DNA of 64,000 nucleotides from Nesterenkonia xinjiangensis (GTDB taxonomy: Bacteria; Actinomycetota; Actinomycetes; Actinomycetales; Micrococcaceae), in contig NZ_JACCFY010000001.1 in NCBI RefSeq assembly GCF_013410745.1, forward strand, positions 1,302,001 through 1,366,000, read 5' to 3'. The notes beneath the pieces were generated by a model that saw only the letters and a program-made list of their open reading frames with translations, ran no database searches and was not told the origin of the DNA. The position numbers and the translations under genes were made by a program. This document shows positions 25,963-35,656 of this stretch, in pieces (the stretch's first letter is position 1; every line of letters begins with the position of its first letter).

Positions 25963-27294
25963 TCACCGCACCAGGCATGGGCGTTTCGGGTCAAATTCCC
26001 ACCCCGGGAGGAGGAACTGCATCGCCGCGGCGTCATCACGGGCGCCCAGCGCTTCCCGCAGGTACAGCTCGTGGGCCTCCTGCAGCCGGCTCCGATCCAG
26101 TTCGACGCCGAGTCCCGGCTTCTCGGGCACGGCGATGGCGCCGTCGCGGATCTGCAGGGGCTCACGCGTGATGCCTTCACCGTCCTGCCAGATCCAGTGG
26201 GTGTCCAGGGCGGTGATCTCGCCCGGAGCGGCCGCCCCGACCTGAGTGAACATGGCCAGGGAGATGTCGAAGTGATTGTTGGAGTGGGAGCCCCAGGTGA
26301 GGCCGAAGTCGTGGCAGAGCTGGGCGACGCGCACGGAGCCGCCCATGGTCCAGAAGTGCGGATCAGCCAGCGGGATGTCCACCGCGTTCCCGCGGACCGC
26401 GCTGGTCATCTCCCGCCAGTCGGTGGCGCACATGTTGGTCGCCGTGCGCAGTCCGGTGGCCCGCTTGAACTCGGCCATCACCTCACGGGAGGAGAAGCGC
26501 CCCTCGGCACCGCAGGGGTCCTCTGCATAGGCCACCACGCCCTGCATACGTCGGCCGTACCGGATCGCCTCCTCCAGCAGCCAGCCGCCGTTGGGGTCCA
26601 GCGTGATCCGCGCCTCGGGGAACTCTTCGTGCAGGGCGGTGACGACGTCGACCTCCTCATCCCCGGAGAGCACTCCGCCCTTGAGCTTGAAGTCCTGGAA
26701 GCCGTAGCGCTCCTGGGCGGCCCGGGCGAGCTCGAGGACACCTTCGGCGTCCATGGCCTTCTCGCGGCGCCTCCGCTCCCAGGCATCGGCCCCCTCCGAT
26801 TCACGACGATAGGGAAGGTCCGCGGAGTCGGGGTCTCCGATGAAGAACAGATAGCCCAGCATGGGGACGCTGGTCCGCTGCTGCCCCTCCCCGAGCAGCT
26901 CGGCCACGGGCACACCCAGGTGCTGACCGTGCAGATCGAGCAGGGCCGACTCCAGCCCGGTGACGGCATGGACCGCGGTGCGCAGGTCGTAGGTCTGCAG
27001 GCCGCGGCCACCAGCGTCGAGCTCGGCGAAGTCCGCGGCGACCTCCCGCAGCGCCGAGCGGAACTCGCCGACTGGTCGGCCCTTCAGACGCTCCCCTCCC
27101 TCACGGAGGGTGCTGGTGATCTTCTCCCCGCCGGGAACCTCTCCGAGGCCCGTGCGGCCGTCCTCGTCGGTGAGGATGACGACGTTTCGGGTGAAGAACG
27201 GCCCGTGCGCCCCGGAGAGGTTGAGCAGCATCGAATCGTGTCCGGCGACCGGGACGACCTCGACGTCAGTGATGCGAGGGGTGGTTCCTGCCAT
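25963..27294 (-). CDS. gudD: Glucarate dehydratase (enolase superfamily)
   Basis: The 443-residue enzyme matches D-glucarate dehydratase. Catalytic parts are visible in order: FKLKGG (the KxK bases), LDPNGGW (metal Asp), EDPCG (metal Glu), TNMCATDW (metal Asn), and [13 protein letters not shown] (the His base). [21 protein letters not shown] is the N-terminal capping signature of glucarate dehydratases. It dehydrates D-glucarate (and often L-idarate) to 5-keto-4-deoxyglucarate. It follows kdgD by 12 bp in the same operon, so the product is passed straight on. GAGAGGAG lies just upstream of the ATG. The binding proteins and permease for the substrate are probably the divergent TctC/B/A genes. 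Confidence 0.93.
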   Translation of the reverse strand: MAGTTPRITDVEVVPVAGHDSMLLNLSGAHGPFFTRNVVILTDEDGRTGLGEVPGGEKITSTLREGGERLKGRPVGEFRSALREVAADFAELDAGGRGLQTYDLRTAVHAVTGLESALLDLHGQHLGVPVAELLGEGQQRTSVPMLGYLFFIGDPDSADLPYRRESEGADAWERRRREKAMDAEGVLELARAAQERYGFQDFKLKGGVLSGDEEVDVVTALHEEFPEARITLDPNGGWLLEEAIRYGRRMQGVVAYAEDPCGAEGRFSSREVMAEFKRATGLRTATNMCATDWREMTSAVRGNAVDIPLADPHFWTMGGSVRVAQLCHDFGLTWGSHSNNHFDISLAMFTQVGAAAPGEITALDTHWIWQDGEGITREPLQIRDGAIAVPEKPGLGVELDRSRLQEAHELYLREALGARDDAAAMQFLLPGWEFDPKRPCLVR

Positions 27295-27306
27295 GGGTGT
27301 CTCCTC

Positions 27307-28290
27307 TCAGACGGCCGCTGCGTCGAGTCCGGGCCGGGTGGTCATGTCAGAGCTGGCGATGAGCGCCTCCCTCATCGGTGCGGCGTCGAGGATGAGGGCC
27401 TCCAGCTGCGCCTGCTCCTGGGCATCGAGGTCACGCAGCGGTGGGCGGACGGGTCCGGCATCGCGGCCGACGGCGCGCAGTCCAGCCTTGATGATGGAGA
27501 CGCCGTGGCCCTTCTCCCGGTCCCGTATCTCAAGATACGGGAGGACGAAGGCGTCCAGGGCGCCCTGGACGGCCTCGTGATCCTGGCGGCGCACGGCGGA
27601 GTAGAAGCCGAGTGCGAACTCCGGGACGAAGTTGAACATCGCCGAGGAGTACGTGCTCACGCCCATCTGCAGCAGCGGCAGCGCGAAGGTCTCAGCAGTG
27701 GGCAGCCCACCGAGGTAGAACAGCCGATCCCCGTTGACGGAACGCACCGTGGCCAGATGCTCGAGATCCCCGATGCCGTCTTTGAACCCGATGAGATTCT
27801 CATGCGTCGCGGCGAGGCGGGCCACGGTCTGAGCAGAGTATCGGGCGTTGGCCCGGTGGTAGACGATGACGCCGAGACGGGTGGCTCTCAGCACCGCAGA
27901 GACATGGGCCTCGAGTCCTGCTTGGGAGGCTTCGGTGAGGTACGGGGGCATCAGCAGGATCCCGTCTGCGCCCAGCTGCTCAGCCTGGCGGGCCATCTCC
28001 ACGGCCTGGGCGGTGTTTCCGGCCGCGGAGCTGATCACCGGGACTCCGGCGCTCACCGCCTGCACGGCCGCGGCGGTGACCTCGGCGTGCTCAGCGAGCG
28101 AGAGGGAGAACCCCTCGCCGGTGCCGCCGGCGACGAAGAGTCCCGCGACGTCGTAGCTGGACTGCCACTGCAGGTGTTCGATCAGGGCGGGTCGATCCAC
28201 CGCGAGATCCGCGGAGAAGGGGGTGACAGGGAAGGAGAGCAGACCGTCTGCAAGGGTCTGGGCGAGCTCTGCCGGCATAGGACGAGACAT
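27307..28290 (-). CDS. kdgD: 5-dehydro-4-deoxyglucarate dehydratase, copy 1
   Basis: The 327-residue protein is a DHDPS/NAL-family aldolase-type dehydratase-decarboxylase. DGLLSFPVTPF at the N-terminus, GGTGEGFSLS, IVYHRAN with the active-site Tyr, and GFKDGIGD with the Schiff-base Lys identify KdgD. It converts 5-keto-4-deoxyglucarate to 2-oxoglutarate semialdehyde, CO2 and water. ATG 28290 (MSRPMPAEL) is preferred over GTG 28305, having GGAAG 9 bases upstream. It is the first gene of the kdgD-gudD operon and divergent from the Tct transporter. A second copy is at 52738. No semialdehyde dehydrogenase follows here, so the one at 53765 is needed. Confidence 0.92.
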   Translation of the reverse strand: MSRPMPAELAQTLADGLLSFPVTPFSADLAVDRPALIEHLQWQSSYDVAGLFVAGGTGEGFSLSLAEHAEVTAAAVQAVSAGVPVISSAAGNTAQAVEMARQAEQLGADGILLMPPYLTEASQAGLEAHVSAVLRATRLGVIVYHRANARYSAQTVARLAATHENLIGFKDGIGDLEHLATVRSVNGDRLFYLGGLPTAETFALPLLQMGVSTYSSAMFNFVPEFALGFYSAVRRQDHEAVQGALDAFVLPYLEIRDREKGHGVSIIKAGLRAVGRDAGPVRPPLRDLDAQEQAQLEALILDAAPMREALIASSDMTTRPGLDAAAV

Positions 28291-28690
28291 TGACGCAACT
28301 TCCACGAGAGTGTGTGAGCGGTTTCACGCTAGGGAGGATTATCGATGCTTGTCCAAGAGGCAGAACACATATGTCGATGCATCTCGCGCATCGTGCTGTC
28401 AGACATGAGATCTACCTGTAGAACAACTTCCGCTCCAGTGCTGGGAAGAAGCGCTTTCCAGGCTCCGCCTGATCTCAGCGCCTCACCGGAACGATACTCC
28501 TGACGCATCACTCCATACGCGTTGCAGTTTGGACAGGTATCACTGAACTTCTCTACGCTCAGATCATCGGGCCGCATGTGGCACCGCTCACAACGTCTTC
28601 CTGGCGGGATCCAGACACACACCACCCCTCGCCTCCCGGTCCAGGCGCCGACTCACACGCACCCCAGATCTCTCTCCCGAAGGAGACACC
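28291..28690. other. Divergent intergenic region of the glucarate locus
   Basis: This 400-bp region separates kdgD from tctC and has visibly lower GC than its surroundings. GTGAGCGGTTTCAC near 28313-28326 has GTGA/TCAC symmetry and lies just before kdgD, a candidate operator. A short zinc-ribbon-like reading frame covers much of it on the minus strand. The ribosome site GAAGGAG precedes tctC at 28691. Confidence 0.35.
28329..28625 (-). CDS. Possible small zinc-ribbon protein or gene remnant
   Basis: From GTG 28625 a 98-residue frame runs to TAG. Its N-terminal half has two CxxC pairs, CERC and CPNC, separated by 15 residues, the spacing of a four-cysteine zinc ribbon. Third-position GC is only about half, far below neighbouring genes, so it is either a transferred gene, a decayed fragment or chance. 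It lies between kdgD and the tct operon where only promoters are expected. GGAGG occurs just upstream of the GTG. No family is recognised. Confidence 0.2.
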   Translation of the reverse strand: MVCVWIPPGRRCERCHMRPDDLSVEKFSDTCPNCNAYGVMRQEYRSGEALRSGGAWKALLPSTGAEVVLQVDLMSDSTMREMHRHMCSASWTSIDNPP

Positions 28691-29698
28691 ATGCAGACTG
28701 CCGCTCGTCCCCGTCGCACCCTGACGGCCGCCCTCACCGCCGCGGGCCTGGCCCTGAGCCTCTCCGCCTGCGGCGGCGTCACCGACGGCACCGACGACGC
28801 CGACGGCTTCCCCGACGGCCCCATCACGCTGACCGTCGGGCAGGACGCCGGCGGCAGCACCGACCTCATCGCACGGGCCGTGGCCAACGGGTCCCAGGAT
28901 TCCCTGGGCGTGGCCATGCCGGTGGAGAACCAGCCCGGGGCCAACGGCGCCATCGCCACCCAGCAGGTGGCTGACCAGAGTCCCGACGGCTACGACCTGG
29001 TGCTGCTCAACGCCTCGCTGATCACGATCACCTCGCTGATCGCCGCTGAAGACGAAGAGGTCGACCTGGATGAGCTCGACGTCCTGATGGGCCTCTCCCG
29101 TGATGACTATGTGATGGTGGCCCATGCCGACACGGGCTACGAGACTCTCGAGGACGTGGCTGCAGAGAGCGGCGACGTCTCCTACGGCACCGCAGGCATC
29201 GGCACCGGCTCACAGCTGGCCCAGCTGCTGCTCTTCGGCGAGGCTGACATCGAGGGCAACGAAGTGCCCTTCGACGGTGGCGGCCCCGCACTGACCGCGC
29301 TGATGGGCGGACAGGTCGACGTGGCGACGGTGCAGGTCGCCGAGGCGATGCCGCAGATCGAGGCCGGGACGGTGAACCCGGTCGTCGTCTTCTCCGATGA
29401 GCGTCTCGACTTCCTTCCCGAGACGCCGACGGCACTCGAGGAGGGGTACGACATCCCCGTCGCGCAGTACCGGGCCGTCGCGATGCCGGCAGGGGCCTCC
29501 GACGAGGTCAAGGCCACCTTGGAGGACGGCTTCCAGGAGATCGTCGACACGGAGGAGTACCAGCAGTTCAACGAGGACAACTACCTCACCCCCGTCGAGA
29601 TCTCCGGTGACGAGGTCGAGGAGCAGTGGAACGAGCTGGCCGAGACCTACCGCCAGCTGGTCGAGGACAACGACATCGACCTCGGAGGCACAGAATGA
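28691..29698 (+). CDS. Tripartite tricarboxylate-type transporter binding protein 1
   Basis: The 335-residue lipoprotein has a signal ending LALSLSACGG (lipid-modified Cys about residue 25) and the Bug/TctC fold: VGQDAGGSTDLIARAVA (the first ligand loop), VENQPGANGAIA, TAGIGTGSQLAQLLLFGE, GGPALTALMGGQVD and the terminal VEDNDIDLGG. TctC proteins capture carboxylates for the TctAB permease. Its stop overlaps the start of a second tctC. The divergent kdgD-gudD operon suggests an aldarate such as D-glucarate as ligand (inference). The length is usual for the family. Confidence 0.88.
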   Translation: MQTAARPRRTLTAALTAAGLALSLSACGGVTDGTDDADGFPDGPITLTVGQDAGGSTDLIARAVANGSQDSLGVAMPVENQPGANGAIATQQVADQSPDGYDLVLLNASLITITSLIAAEDEEVDLDELDVLMGLSRDDYVMVAHADTGYETLEDVAAESGDVSYGTAGIGTGSQLAQLLLFGEADIEGNEVPFDGGGPALTALMGGQVDVATVQVAEAMPQIEAGTVNPVVVFSDERLDFLPETPTALEEGYDIPVAQYRAVAMPAGASDEVKATLEDGFQEIVDTEEYQQFNEDNYLTPVEISGDEVEEQWNELAETYRQLVEDNDIDLGGTE

Positions 29699-30741
29699 CC
29701 CCCGCCGACACCTCGGGAGGCCCCCTGCCTCGCAGCGCTCCCCGTGCTCGCCCCGCACGCCGTCTGCTCGCCCCGATGACCGCCCTCGGCCTGGCGTCCG
29801 CGCTGGCCGCCTGCGGCGGAGTCACCGACGGCGGCGGCGACTCGGAGGACTTCCCGCAGGAACCCGTCCGCATGACCGTCGGCTACGACGCCGGCGGCCC
29901 GGCCGACGTGATCGCCCGTGCGCTGGCGGAAGGCTCTCAGGACTCCTTCGGCGTGGCCATGCCGGTGGAGAACCAGCCCGGCGCCAACGGTGCACTGGCG
30001 GTCAAGGACATCGCTGGCCGGGACGCGGACGGCTACGAGCTGACCCTGCTCAACGCCTCGCTGATGACCATCACCCCGTTGGCCGTCTCTGACGAGGAGG
30101 CGGTCAGCTGGGACGAGGTCGACGTCGTGATGAGCCTCGTACAGAACGACTATGTGCTCATCGCCACCGAAGACAGCGACATCGACACCCTCGGCGACAT
30201 GGTCGAGGCCGAGGAGCCGATCACCTACGGCACCACAGGAGTCGGCACCGGCAGCCAGCTCGCCCAGCTGGCGCTCTTCGGGGAGGCCGGGATCGACGGC
30301 ACCGAAGTGCCCTTCGACTCGGGCCCGCCCGCCCTGACCGCCGTGATGGGAGGCCAGGTGGAGGTCGGCACCGTACACATCGGCGACGCCATGCCGCAGA
30401 TCCTGGCCGGCACGGTCAAGCCGATCCTGATCTTCTCCGAGGAGCGTAACGAGCACCTCCCTGATACTCCCACCGCAGCGGAGGAGGGACACGACATCCC
30501 GGTGACCCAGTACAGCGCCGTGGGGCTGCCCGCGGGGGCCGACGACGATGTCGTCGCGACCCTGCAGGAGGGCTTCCAGGAGATCGTCCAGACCGATGAC
30601 TGGCAGGATTTCCTGGACTCGAACTACCTGGTGCGCGCCGAGTCCCCCGGTGATGAGGTCGAGCAGGAGTGGGCGGAGCTGGGAGAGCGCTACGCCGAGT
30701 TCGCCGAGGAGTACGACATCGACCTCGGAGGCGAGGACTGA
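29695..30741 (+). CDS. Tripartite tricarboxylate-type transporter binding protein 2
   Basis: This 348-residue lipoprotein is a paralogue of the preceding one, identical at roughly half of positions, including VENQPGANGA, GTGSQLAQL and the terminal DIDLGG. Its signal ends ASALAACGG with the lipid Cys near residue 41. ATG 29695 overlaps the stop of the first copy, so the two are translationally coupled; tctB follows with TGATG overlap. The tandem arrangement suggests a recent duplication with two ligands shared by one permease, for example glucarate and galactarate (inference). Confidence 0.87.
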   Translation: MTPADTSGGPLPRSAPRARPARRLLAPMTALGLASALAACGGVTDGGGDSEDFPQEPVRMTVGYDAGGPADVIARALAEGSQDSFGVAMPVENQPGANGALAVKDIAGRDADGYELTLLNASLMTITPLAVSDEEAVSWDEVDVVMSLVQNDYVLIATEDSDIDTLGDMVEAEEPITYGTTGVGTGSQLAQLALFGEAGIDGTEVPFDSGPPALTAVMGGQVEVGTVHIGDAMPQILAGTVKPILIFSEERNEHLPDTPTAAEEGHDIPVTQYSAVGLPAGADDDVVATLQEGFQEIVQTDDWQDFLDSNYLVRAESPGDEVEQEWAELGERYAEFAEEYDIDLGGED

Positions 30742-31247
30742 TGGCCGCAGCGGTGGGCAGCAAGGCCGCCGTCCAGGTCACCGGCTCCGCCGCCGCCGAG
30801 GAATCACCTCGCGCGGGGCGGCTGGCCAACCTGCTCTGCGGGGCCGCCGTGGCCGGGATCGGCGTGGCCGCCCTGTGGGCGGCCATGGAGCTGGGGCTGG
30901 GCTCGCTGACGCAGCCGCGCGCCGGCACGTGGCCGGGGATCGTCTCCGCCCTGCTGATTCTGGTGGGCGTGCTCATCATGACGCGCGCCGCCACCTACGA
31001 CGACGCCGAGCGCATCACCTCTCGTGCGGTGGGTGTGCTGATCGGGGTCGCGAGCCTGGTGGCCATGGGCCAGCTGATCCCGCAGATCGGCTTCGAAGTG
31101 CCGTCGTTCCTGCTGCTCGTCTTCTGGATGAGCGTGCTGGGCAAGGAGAGGCTGCGCCTCTCCGTGCCTCTCTCGGCGATCACCGTCCTCGCCTTCTATC
31201 TGATCTTCATCACAGGCCTGAGCGTGCCGCTGCCGCGGCTGTTCTGA
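30741..31247 (+). CDS. Tripartite tricarboxylate-type transporter small membrane subunit TctB
   Basis: The 168-residue protein has four membrane helices (about 28-48, 58-75, 90-112, 120-155), the size and layout of TctB, and TQPRAGTWPGIVSALLILVGVL, typical of the family. The ATG overlaps the previous stop by one base. It anchors with the large TctA subunit, encoded 54 bp downstream, to form the permease. TctB proteins are poorly conserved, so the assignment rests on topology and position between tctC and tctA. Confidence 0.85.
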   Translation: MAAAVGSKAAVQVTGSAAAEESPRAGRLANLLCGAAVAGIGVAALWAAMELGLGSLTQPRAGTWPGIVSALLILVGVLIMTRAATYDDAERITSRAVGVLIGVASLVAMGQLIPQIGFEVPSFLLLVFWMSVLGKERLRLSVPLSAITVLAFYLIFITGLSVPLPRLF

Positions 31248-31301
31248 GCCCTTCCCCGGGTGCGCCACCCGCACCCCGTCGTCTCGAAAGGCTGACGCCC
31301 C

Positions 31302-32852
31302 ATGGACCTCACCCCGGTCATCGAAGGCTTCCAGGTCGTGCTGCAGCCGGAGAACTTCCTCTTCTGCCTGCTGGGCGTGCTCGTCGGCATGGTCATCGGC
31401 GTGCTGCCCGGCCTCGGGCCCGCCGCGACCATCGCGATCCTGCTGCCGCTGACCTATGGCATGGAGCCGGTCACCGCGATCATCATGCTGGCCGGCATCT
31501 TCTACGGCGCCATCTACGGGGGAACCGTCACCGCCGTGCTGCTCAAACTGCCCGGCGAGACCTCGTCGGCGATCACCGCCCTGGACGGCTATCCGCTGGC
31601 ACAGCAGGGCCATGCGGGCAAGGCGCTGGGCATCGGCGCCATCGCGTCCTTCGCCGGCGGGACGGTGTCCATCGTGGTGCTGACCCTGGTGGCCCCGACG
31701 ATCGCCGGCTACGCACTGCGCTTCGGTCCTCCCGAATACGCCGCGCTGACCCTGCTGGGCATCCTGCTGGTGGCGACCATCAGCAGCGGCACCATGCTCA
31801 AGGCTCTGGCCGCCGCGGCCGCTGGCCTGCTGCTGGCCACTGTGGGCCGCGACGGGTTCACCGGGGAGCTGCGTTACACGGCGGGAAGCCTCGAGCTCAC
31901 CGACGGTCTGCAGTTCGTGCCGATCGCGATGGGCGTGTTCGGACTCGCTGAGATCCTCTACAGCCTGGAGCGGCGCCACATCGATCCCGGGAAGCCGATC
32001 AAGGTCAAGAAGGTGCTGCCCACCGGTGCCGACCTGAAGCAGTCCGCCGGTCCGATCGGCCGCGGTGGTCTCCTGGGCTTCCTGCTCGGCATTCTTCCCG
32101 GCGGTGGCGCGACCGTCTCGGCCATGGCCTCCTACGGGATCGAGAAGCGACTGGCCAAGGATCCTCGGCGCTTCGGCCGTGGCGCCATCGAAGGCGTGGC
32201 CGGTCCGGAGACCGCCAACAATGCGGCGGCGACGTCGTCCTTCATCCCGCTGCTGACTCTTGGCATCCCCGCCAACGCCACCATGGCGGTCATGTTCGGG
32301 GCGCTGCTGATCCAGGGCATCACCCCCGGCCCGCAGCTGGTGGAGACCAATCCTGACCTGTTCTGGGGCGTCATCAACTCCATGTACATCGGCAATCTGA
32401 TCCTGCTGATCCTCGCGATTCCCCTGATCGGGGTGTTCGTCCGGATCCTGCACGTGCGCCCGACGATCCTGGCCCCGATCACCGTGCTGATCGTCTGCAT
32501 CGGCGCCTACACCATCAACAACCGGATCTTCGAGGTCATGGTGGTCATCGTCTTCGGGGTGCTGGGCTACCTGATGAAGAAGTTCGGCTTCGACCCGGCC
32601 CCTCTGGTGCTGGCCTTCGTGCTGGGGTCCCTGCTCGAGGACAACTTCCGTCGCTCCCTGCTCATGTTCTCCGGCGACGTCACCCAGGTGGCCGGCCGGC
32701 CCATTGCGATGACGCTGCTGGTGCTCTTCGTCATCGTGGTGCTGCTGCCGCTGGTGCTGAAGGTGATCAAGCGGCGGCGTCCTGATCTGCTGGCCGTCCC
32801 GGGCGACGAGCAGACCGCGCCCGACGCCCACCACGTTGACCACCGGCCGTGA
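31302..32852 (+). CDS. Tripartite tricarboxylate-type transporter large permease TctA
   Basis: The 516-residue protein has about eleven to twelve membrane helices and the TctA signatures GMVIGVLPGLGPAATIAILLP near residue 28 and GAIYGGTVTAVLLKLPGETSS near 68, repeated as GFLLGILPGGGATVSAMASY and EGVAGPETANNAAA in the second half. It is the ion-coupled carboxylate permease working with TctB and the two TctC lipoproteins. It ends directly at the stop of the convergent oxidase gene with no gap. ATG 31302 has GAAAGG upstream about 12 bases away. Confidence 0.92.
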   Translation: MDLTPVIEGFQVVLQPENFLFCLLGVLVGMVIGVLPGLGPAATIAILLPLTYGMEPVTAIIMLAGIFYGAIYGGTVTAVLLKLPGETSSAITALDGYPLAQQGHAGKALGIGAIASFAGGTVSIVVLTLVAPTIAGYALRFGPPEYAALTLLGILLVATISSGTMLKALAAAAAGLLLATVGRDGFTGELRYTAGSLELTDGLQFVPIAMGVFGLAEILYSLERRHIDPGKPIKVKKVLPTGADLKQSAGPIGRGGLLGFLLGILPGGGATVSAMASYGIEKRLAKDPRRFGRGAIEGVAGPETANNAAATSSFIPLLTLGIPANATMAVMFGALLIQGITPGPQLVETNPDLFWGVINSMYIGNLILLILAIPLIGVFVRILHVRPTILAPITVLIVCIGAYTINNRIFEVMVVIVFGVLGYLMKKFGFDPAPLVLAFVLGSLLEDNFRRSLLMFSGDVTQVAGRPIAMTLLVLFVIVVLLPLVLKVIKRRRPDLLAVPGDEQTAPDAHHVDHRP

Positions 32853-34082
32853 TCATCGCGGCACCAGCCGCTGCAGCTGGGTGACGTGCTTGGGCTCGAG
32901 CTCCTCCACGCTGGAGACCTCCAGCAGCTTCATGGTGCGCTCCACCTGCTCGCTGAGGATCTCGATCATGCGGTCGACGCCGGCCCGCCCACCGGCCATC
33001 AGGCCGTACAGGTAGGCACGGCCCACGAAGGTGAACTTCGCGCCCATGGCCAGGGCGGAGACGATGTCGGCGCCGTTCATGATGCCGGTGTCCATGGTGA
33101 CCTCGAGGTCGTCCCCGACCTCACGGGCCACCTCGGGCAGGAGGTGGAACGGGATCGGGGCGCGGTCGAGCTGGCGACCACCGTGGTTGGAGAGCACGAC
33201 GCCGTCCACGCCCAGATCGGCGAGCTTCGTCGAGTCCTCCACGTTCTGCACGCCTTTGACCACGATCTTGCCGGGGAACAGCTCACGGATGACCTTCAGG
33301 TCCTCGAAGCTGATCGAGGGGTCCATGGCCGAATCCAGCAGCTCCCCCACCGTGCCGCCGGTGGAGGACAGTGAGGCGAACTCCAGCGGAGGAGTGGTGA
33401 GGAAGTCGATCCACCACCAGGGCCGCGGGATCGCGTTGACCACGGTCCCCAGGCTCAGCTGCGGAGGGATCGAGAACCCGTTGCGCTTGTCCCTCAGCCG
33501 GGCCCCGGCGACCGGAGTGTCCACGGTGAAGAACAGGGTGTCGAACTCGGCGGCAGCGGCGCGCTCCACCAGGCCGTAGGAGATCTCCCGCTGCTTCATC
33601 ACGTAGAGCTGGAACCAGTTGCGCCCCAGCGGGTTGGCCGCCTTGACGTCCTCGATGGACGAGGTGCCCAGGGTCGACAGCGTGAACGGGATGCCCGCGG
33701 CGCCTGCGGCCGAGGCGCCGGCGATCTCCCCCTCGGTCTGCATCAGCCGGGTGAATCCGGTGGGGGCGATGCCGAAGGGCTGGGCGGAGAGACCCCCGAA
33801 GATCGTGGTGGAGGTGTCCACCGTGGAGACGTCGCGCAGGATGGAGGGGCTGAACTCCACATCCTCGAAGGCCTGGCGGGCGCGCCGCAGGGACAGCTCA
33901 CCTTCAGCGGCGCCGTCGGTGTAGTCGAAGGCCGCCTTCGGGGTGCGTCGCTTCGCGATCTTCCGCAGATCCTCGATGGTCAGCGCGGCGCTGAGCCGCC
34001 GGCGACTCGCATTGAAGTCGAACTTCTTGAACTGCATCAGCGGCGCGAGGTCGCGAGGCTTGGGGAGGCGGCGCTCAACCAT
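32853..34082 (-). CDS. FMN-dependent alpha-hydroxy acid oxidase/dehydrogenase (L-lactate type)
   Basis: The 409-residue TIM-barrel flavoenzyme contains [49 protein letters not shown], the catalytic His in [13 protein letters not shown] (about His300) and [21 protein letters not shown] for FMN phosphate. This is the lactate dehydrogenase (LldD)/glycolate oxidase family, oxidising L-2-hydroxy acids to 2-keto acids. It is the last gene of the rhamnose operon, 67 bp after rhaB. The aldolase-dehydrogenase fusion upstream makes L-lactate from rhamnose, so oxidation to pyruvate is the natural role here. No membrane segment is evident. Confidence 0.88.
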   Translation of the reverse strand: MVERRLPKPRDLAPLMQFKKFDFNASRRRLSAALTIEDLRKIAKRRTPKAAFDYTDGAAEGELSLRRARQAFEDVEFSPSILRDVSTVDTSTTIFGGLSAQPFGIAPTGFTRLMQTEGEIAGASAAGAAGIPFTLSTLGTSSIEDVKAANPLGRNWFQLYVMKQREISYGLVERAAAAEFDTLFFTVDTPVAGARLRDKRNGFSIPPQLSLGTVVNAIPRPWWWIDFLTTPPLEFASLSSTGGTVGELLDSAMDPSISFEDLKVIRELFPGKIVVKGVQNVEDSTKLADLGVDGVVLSNHGGRQLDRAPIPFHLLPEVAREVGDDLEVTMDTGIMNGADIVSALAMGAKFTFVGRAYLYGLMAGGRAGVDRMIEILSEQVERTMKLLEVSSVEELEPKHVTQLQRLVPR

Positions 34083-34149
34083 GGGGCTCCTTCGTCATCT
34101 GGTGATGCTGCTGCGCATCACGGTACATCCAACGTCTGATGGGACGGAT

Positions 34150-35640
34150 TCAGCGTCGGGGCCGGTAGGTGACCGGCGAGTGGCTGCGGGTGATCAGCTC
34201 CCGCAGGTCCTCCAGCTCTCCGCTCAGCGTGCCGGCGGTGCGGGCCTGGATGAGCAGGTTGCCGATCGCAGTGGCCTCCACGGGACCTGCGACGACGTCG
34301 CGCCCGCTGCGGTCCGCGGTGGCCTGGCAGAGCAGTGCATTCAGCGACCCGCCGCCGACCATGTGGACGACGTCGACCCTCCGCTCGGCCAGCCGGGCGG
34401 CGTCGTCCAGGGCGCGGGCGAAACCGGCGGCGATGGACTCCACCAGGCAGCGCACCAGCGCCGGCTTCGAGGCCGGTGTCGGCGCATCATGTTCGGTGCA
34501 CCAGGCGCCGACCCGGGCGGGCATGTCTCCCGGCGGCACGAAGCGCTCGTCCTGCACGTCGATGATCACCACATCGGCCTCCGGCACCTGCTCAGCGGCC
34601 TCCAGCAGCGTCGGCAGGTCCTGGGCACGGCCGGTCTCCCGTTCCCAGGTGCGCAGCGTCTCGGAGAGCAGCCAGGTGCCCATCACGTTGGTGAGGAACC
34701 GGAACCGGCCGTCCACGCCGCCCTCGTTGGTGAAGTTGGCCTCGCGACTGGCATCGGTGACCACCGCCTGCTCCAGCTCGAGACCCACCAGCCCCCACGT
34801 GCCGCAGGAGATGTAGGCCGCATCCGGGGTGGACAGCGGGGTGCCGACGATCGCACTGGCGGTGTCATGGGAACCGACGAGGGTGACCGGCAGGCGCTGA
34901 CCGCCCAGGAAGGGCGTCAGCTCGTCACGGGTCTCCCCCAGGGTGGTGCCGGGAGCGGCGATCTCCGGGAACAGTCCCCGTGCCAGGCCGAGCCTCTCCA
35001 TCAGCTCCAGGTCCCAGTTCTGGGTGTCCACGTTCACCAGCCCGGTGGTGGAGGCGTTGGTGGCCTCCGCCCGGGCCTCACCGGTGAGCCACTGGCCCAG
35101 CAGATCAGGGACCAGCAGGGCTTGTTCCACGGCGGCGGCAGCCGGTCCGGTGAGCAGCTCGTCGGCGGCCAGCTGGTACAGCGTGTTGAACGGCAGGAAC
35201 TGCAGGCCGTTGCGCCGGTACAGCTCGGCGAAGGGCACCCGCCGGTGCACCGCCTGGACCCCGGCGGCGGTACGACCGTCCCGATAATGGAAGGGAGCAC
35301 CCAGCAGCGAGAGCCCTCCCGGTGCTGAGCTGTTCGTGCCGGCTGTGCGGGCCAGCAGGCCGTAGTCCACCGCCCAGGAATCGATCCCCACCGAGGTGAT
35401 GCCCCCGTCGTCCTCGGCGGCGCGCACCGCCTCTCCGAGCCCGGTCAGGGCATGGCCGAACAGGCCCAGCAGGTTCCAGCGCAGCCCGTCGGGCAGGTGG
35501 ACCGGTCCGTTGGCGAAGCGGGCCGCCTCGGTCAGCTCCAGGGTGTCCGGGCCGACCCGCCCGAGGACCACGCGCCCGCTGGAGGCGCCGAGGTCCACCG
35601 CGGCGTGCTGGGTGACCGGACGCGTCGTCGTCGTGCTCAT
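34150..35640 (-). CDS. rhaB: Rhamnulokinase
   Basis: The 496-residue FGGY-family kinase begins with AAVDLGASSGRVVLGRV (ATP-binding phosphate 1), has GIDSWAVDYGLL (substrate Asp), SHDTASAIVGTPL, CGTWGLVGLELE and MVGGGSLNALLCQATADRSG (adenosine-binding) typical of rhamnulokinase. It phosphorylates L-rhamnulose to rhamnulose 1-phosphate. ATG 35640 was chosen because the family N-terminus starts a few residues later; GGAG lies 9 bases upstream. It follows the aldolase fusion gene by 16 bp. Confidence 0.92.
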   Translation of the reverse strand: MSTTTTRPVTQHAAVDLGASSGRVVLGRVGPDTLELTEAARFANGPVHLPDGLRWNLLGLFGHALTGLGEAVRAAEDDGGITSVGIDSWAVDYGLLARTAGTNSSAPGGLSLLGAPFHYRDGRTAAGVQAVHRRVPFAELYRRNGLQFLPFNTLYQLAADELLTGPAAAAVEQALLVPDLLGQWLTGEARAEATNASTTGLVNVDTQNWDLELMERLGLARGLFPEIAAPGTTLGETRDELTPFLGGQRLPVTLVGSHDTASAIVGTPLSTPDAAYISCGTWGLVGLELEQAVVTDASREANFTNEGGVDGRFRFLTNVMGTWLLSETLRTWERETGRAQDLPTLLEAAEQVPEADVVIIDVQDERFVPPGDMPARVGAWCTEHDAPTPASKPALVRCLVESIAAGFARALDDAARLAERRVDVVHMVGGGSLNALLCQATADRSGRDVVAGPVEATAIGNLLIQARTAGTLSGELEDLRELITRSHSPVTYRPRR

Positions 35641-35656
35641 ATCTCTGGACTCCGGT

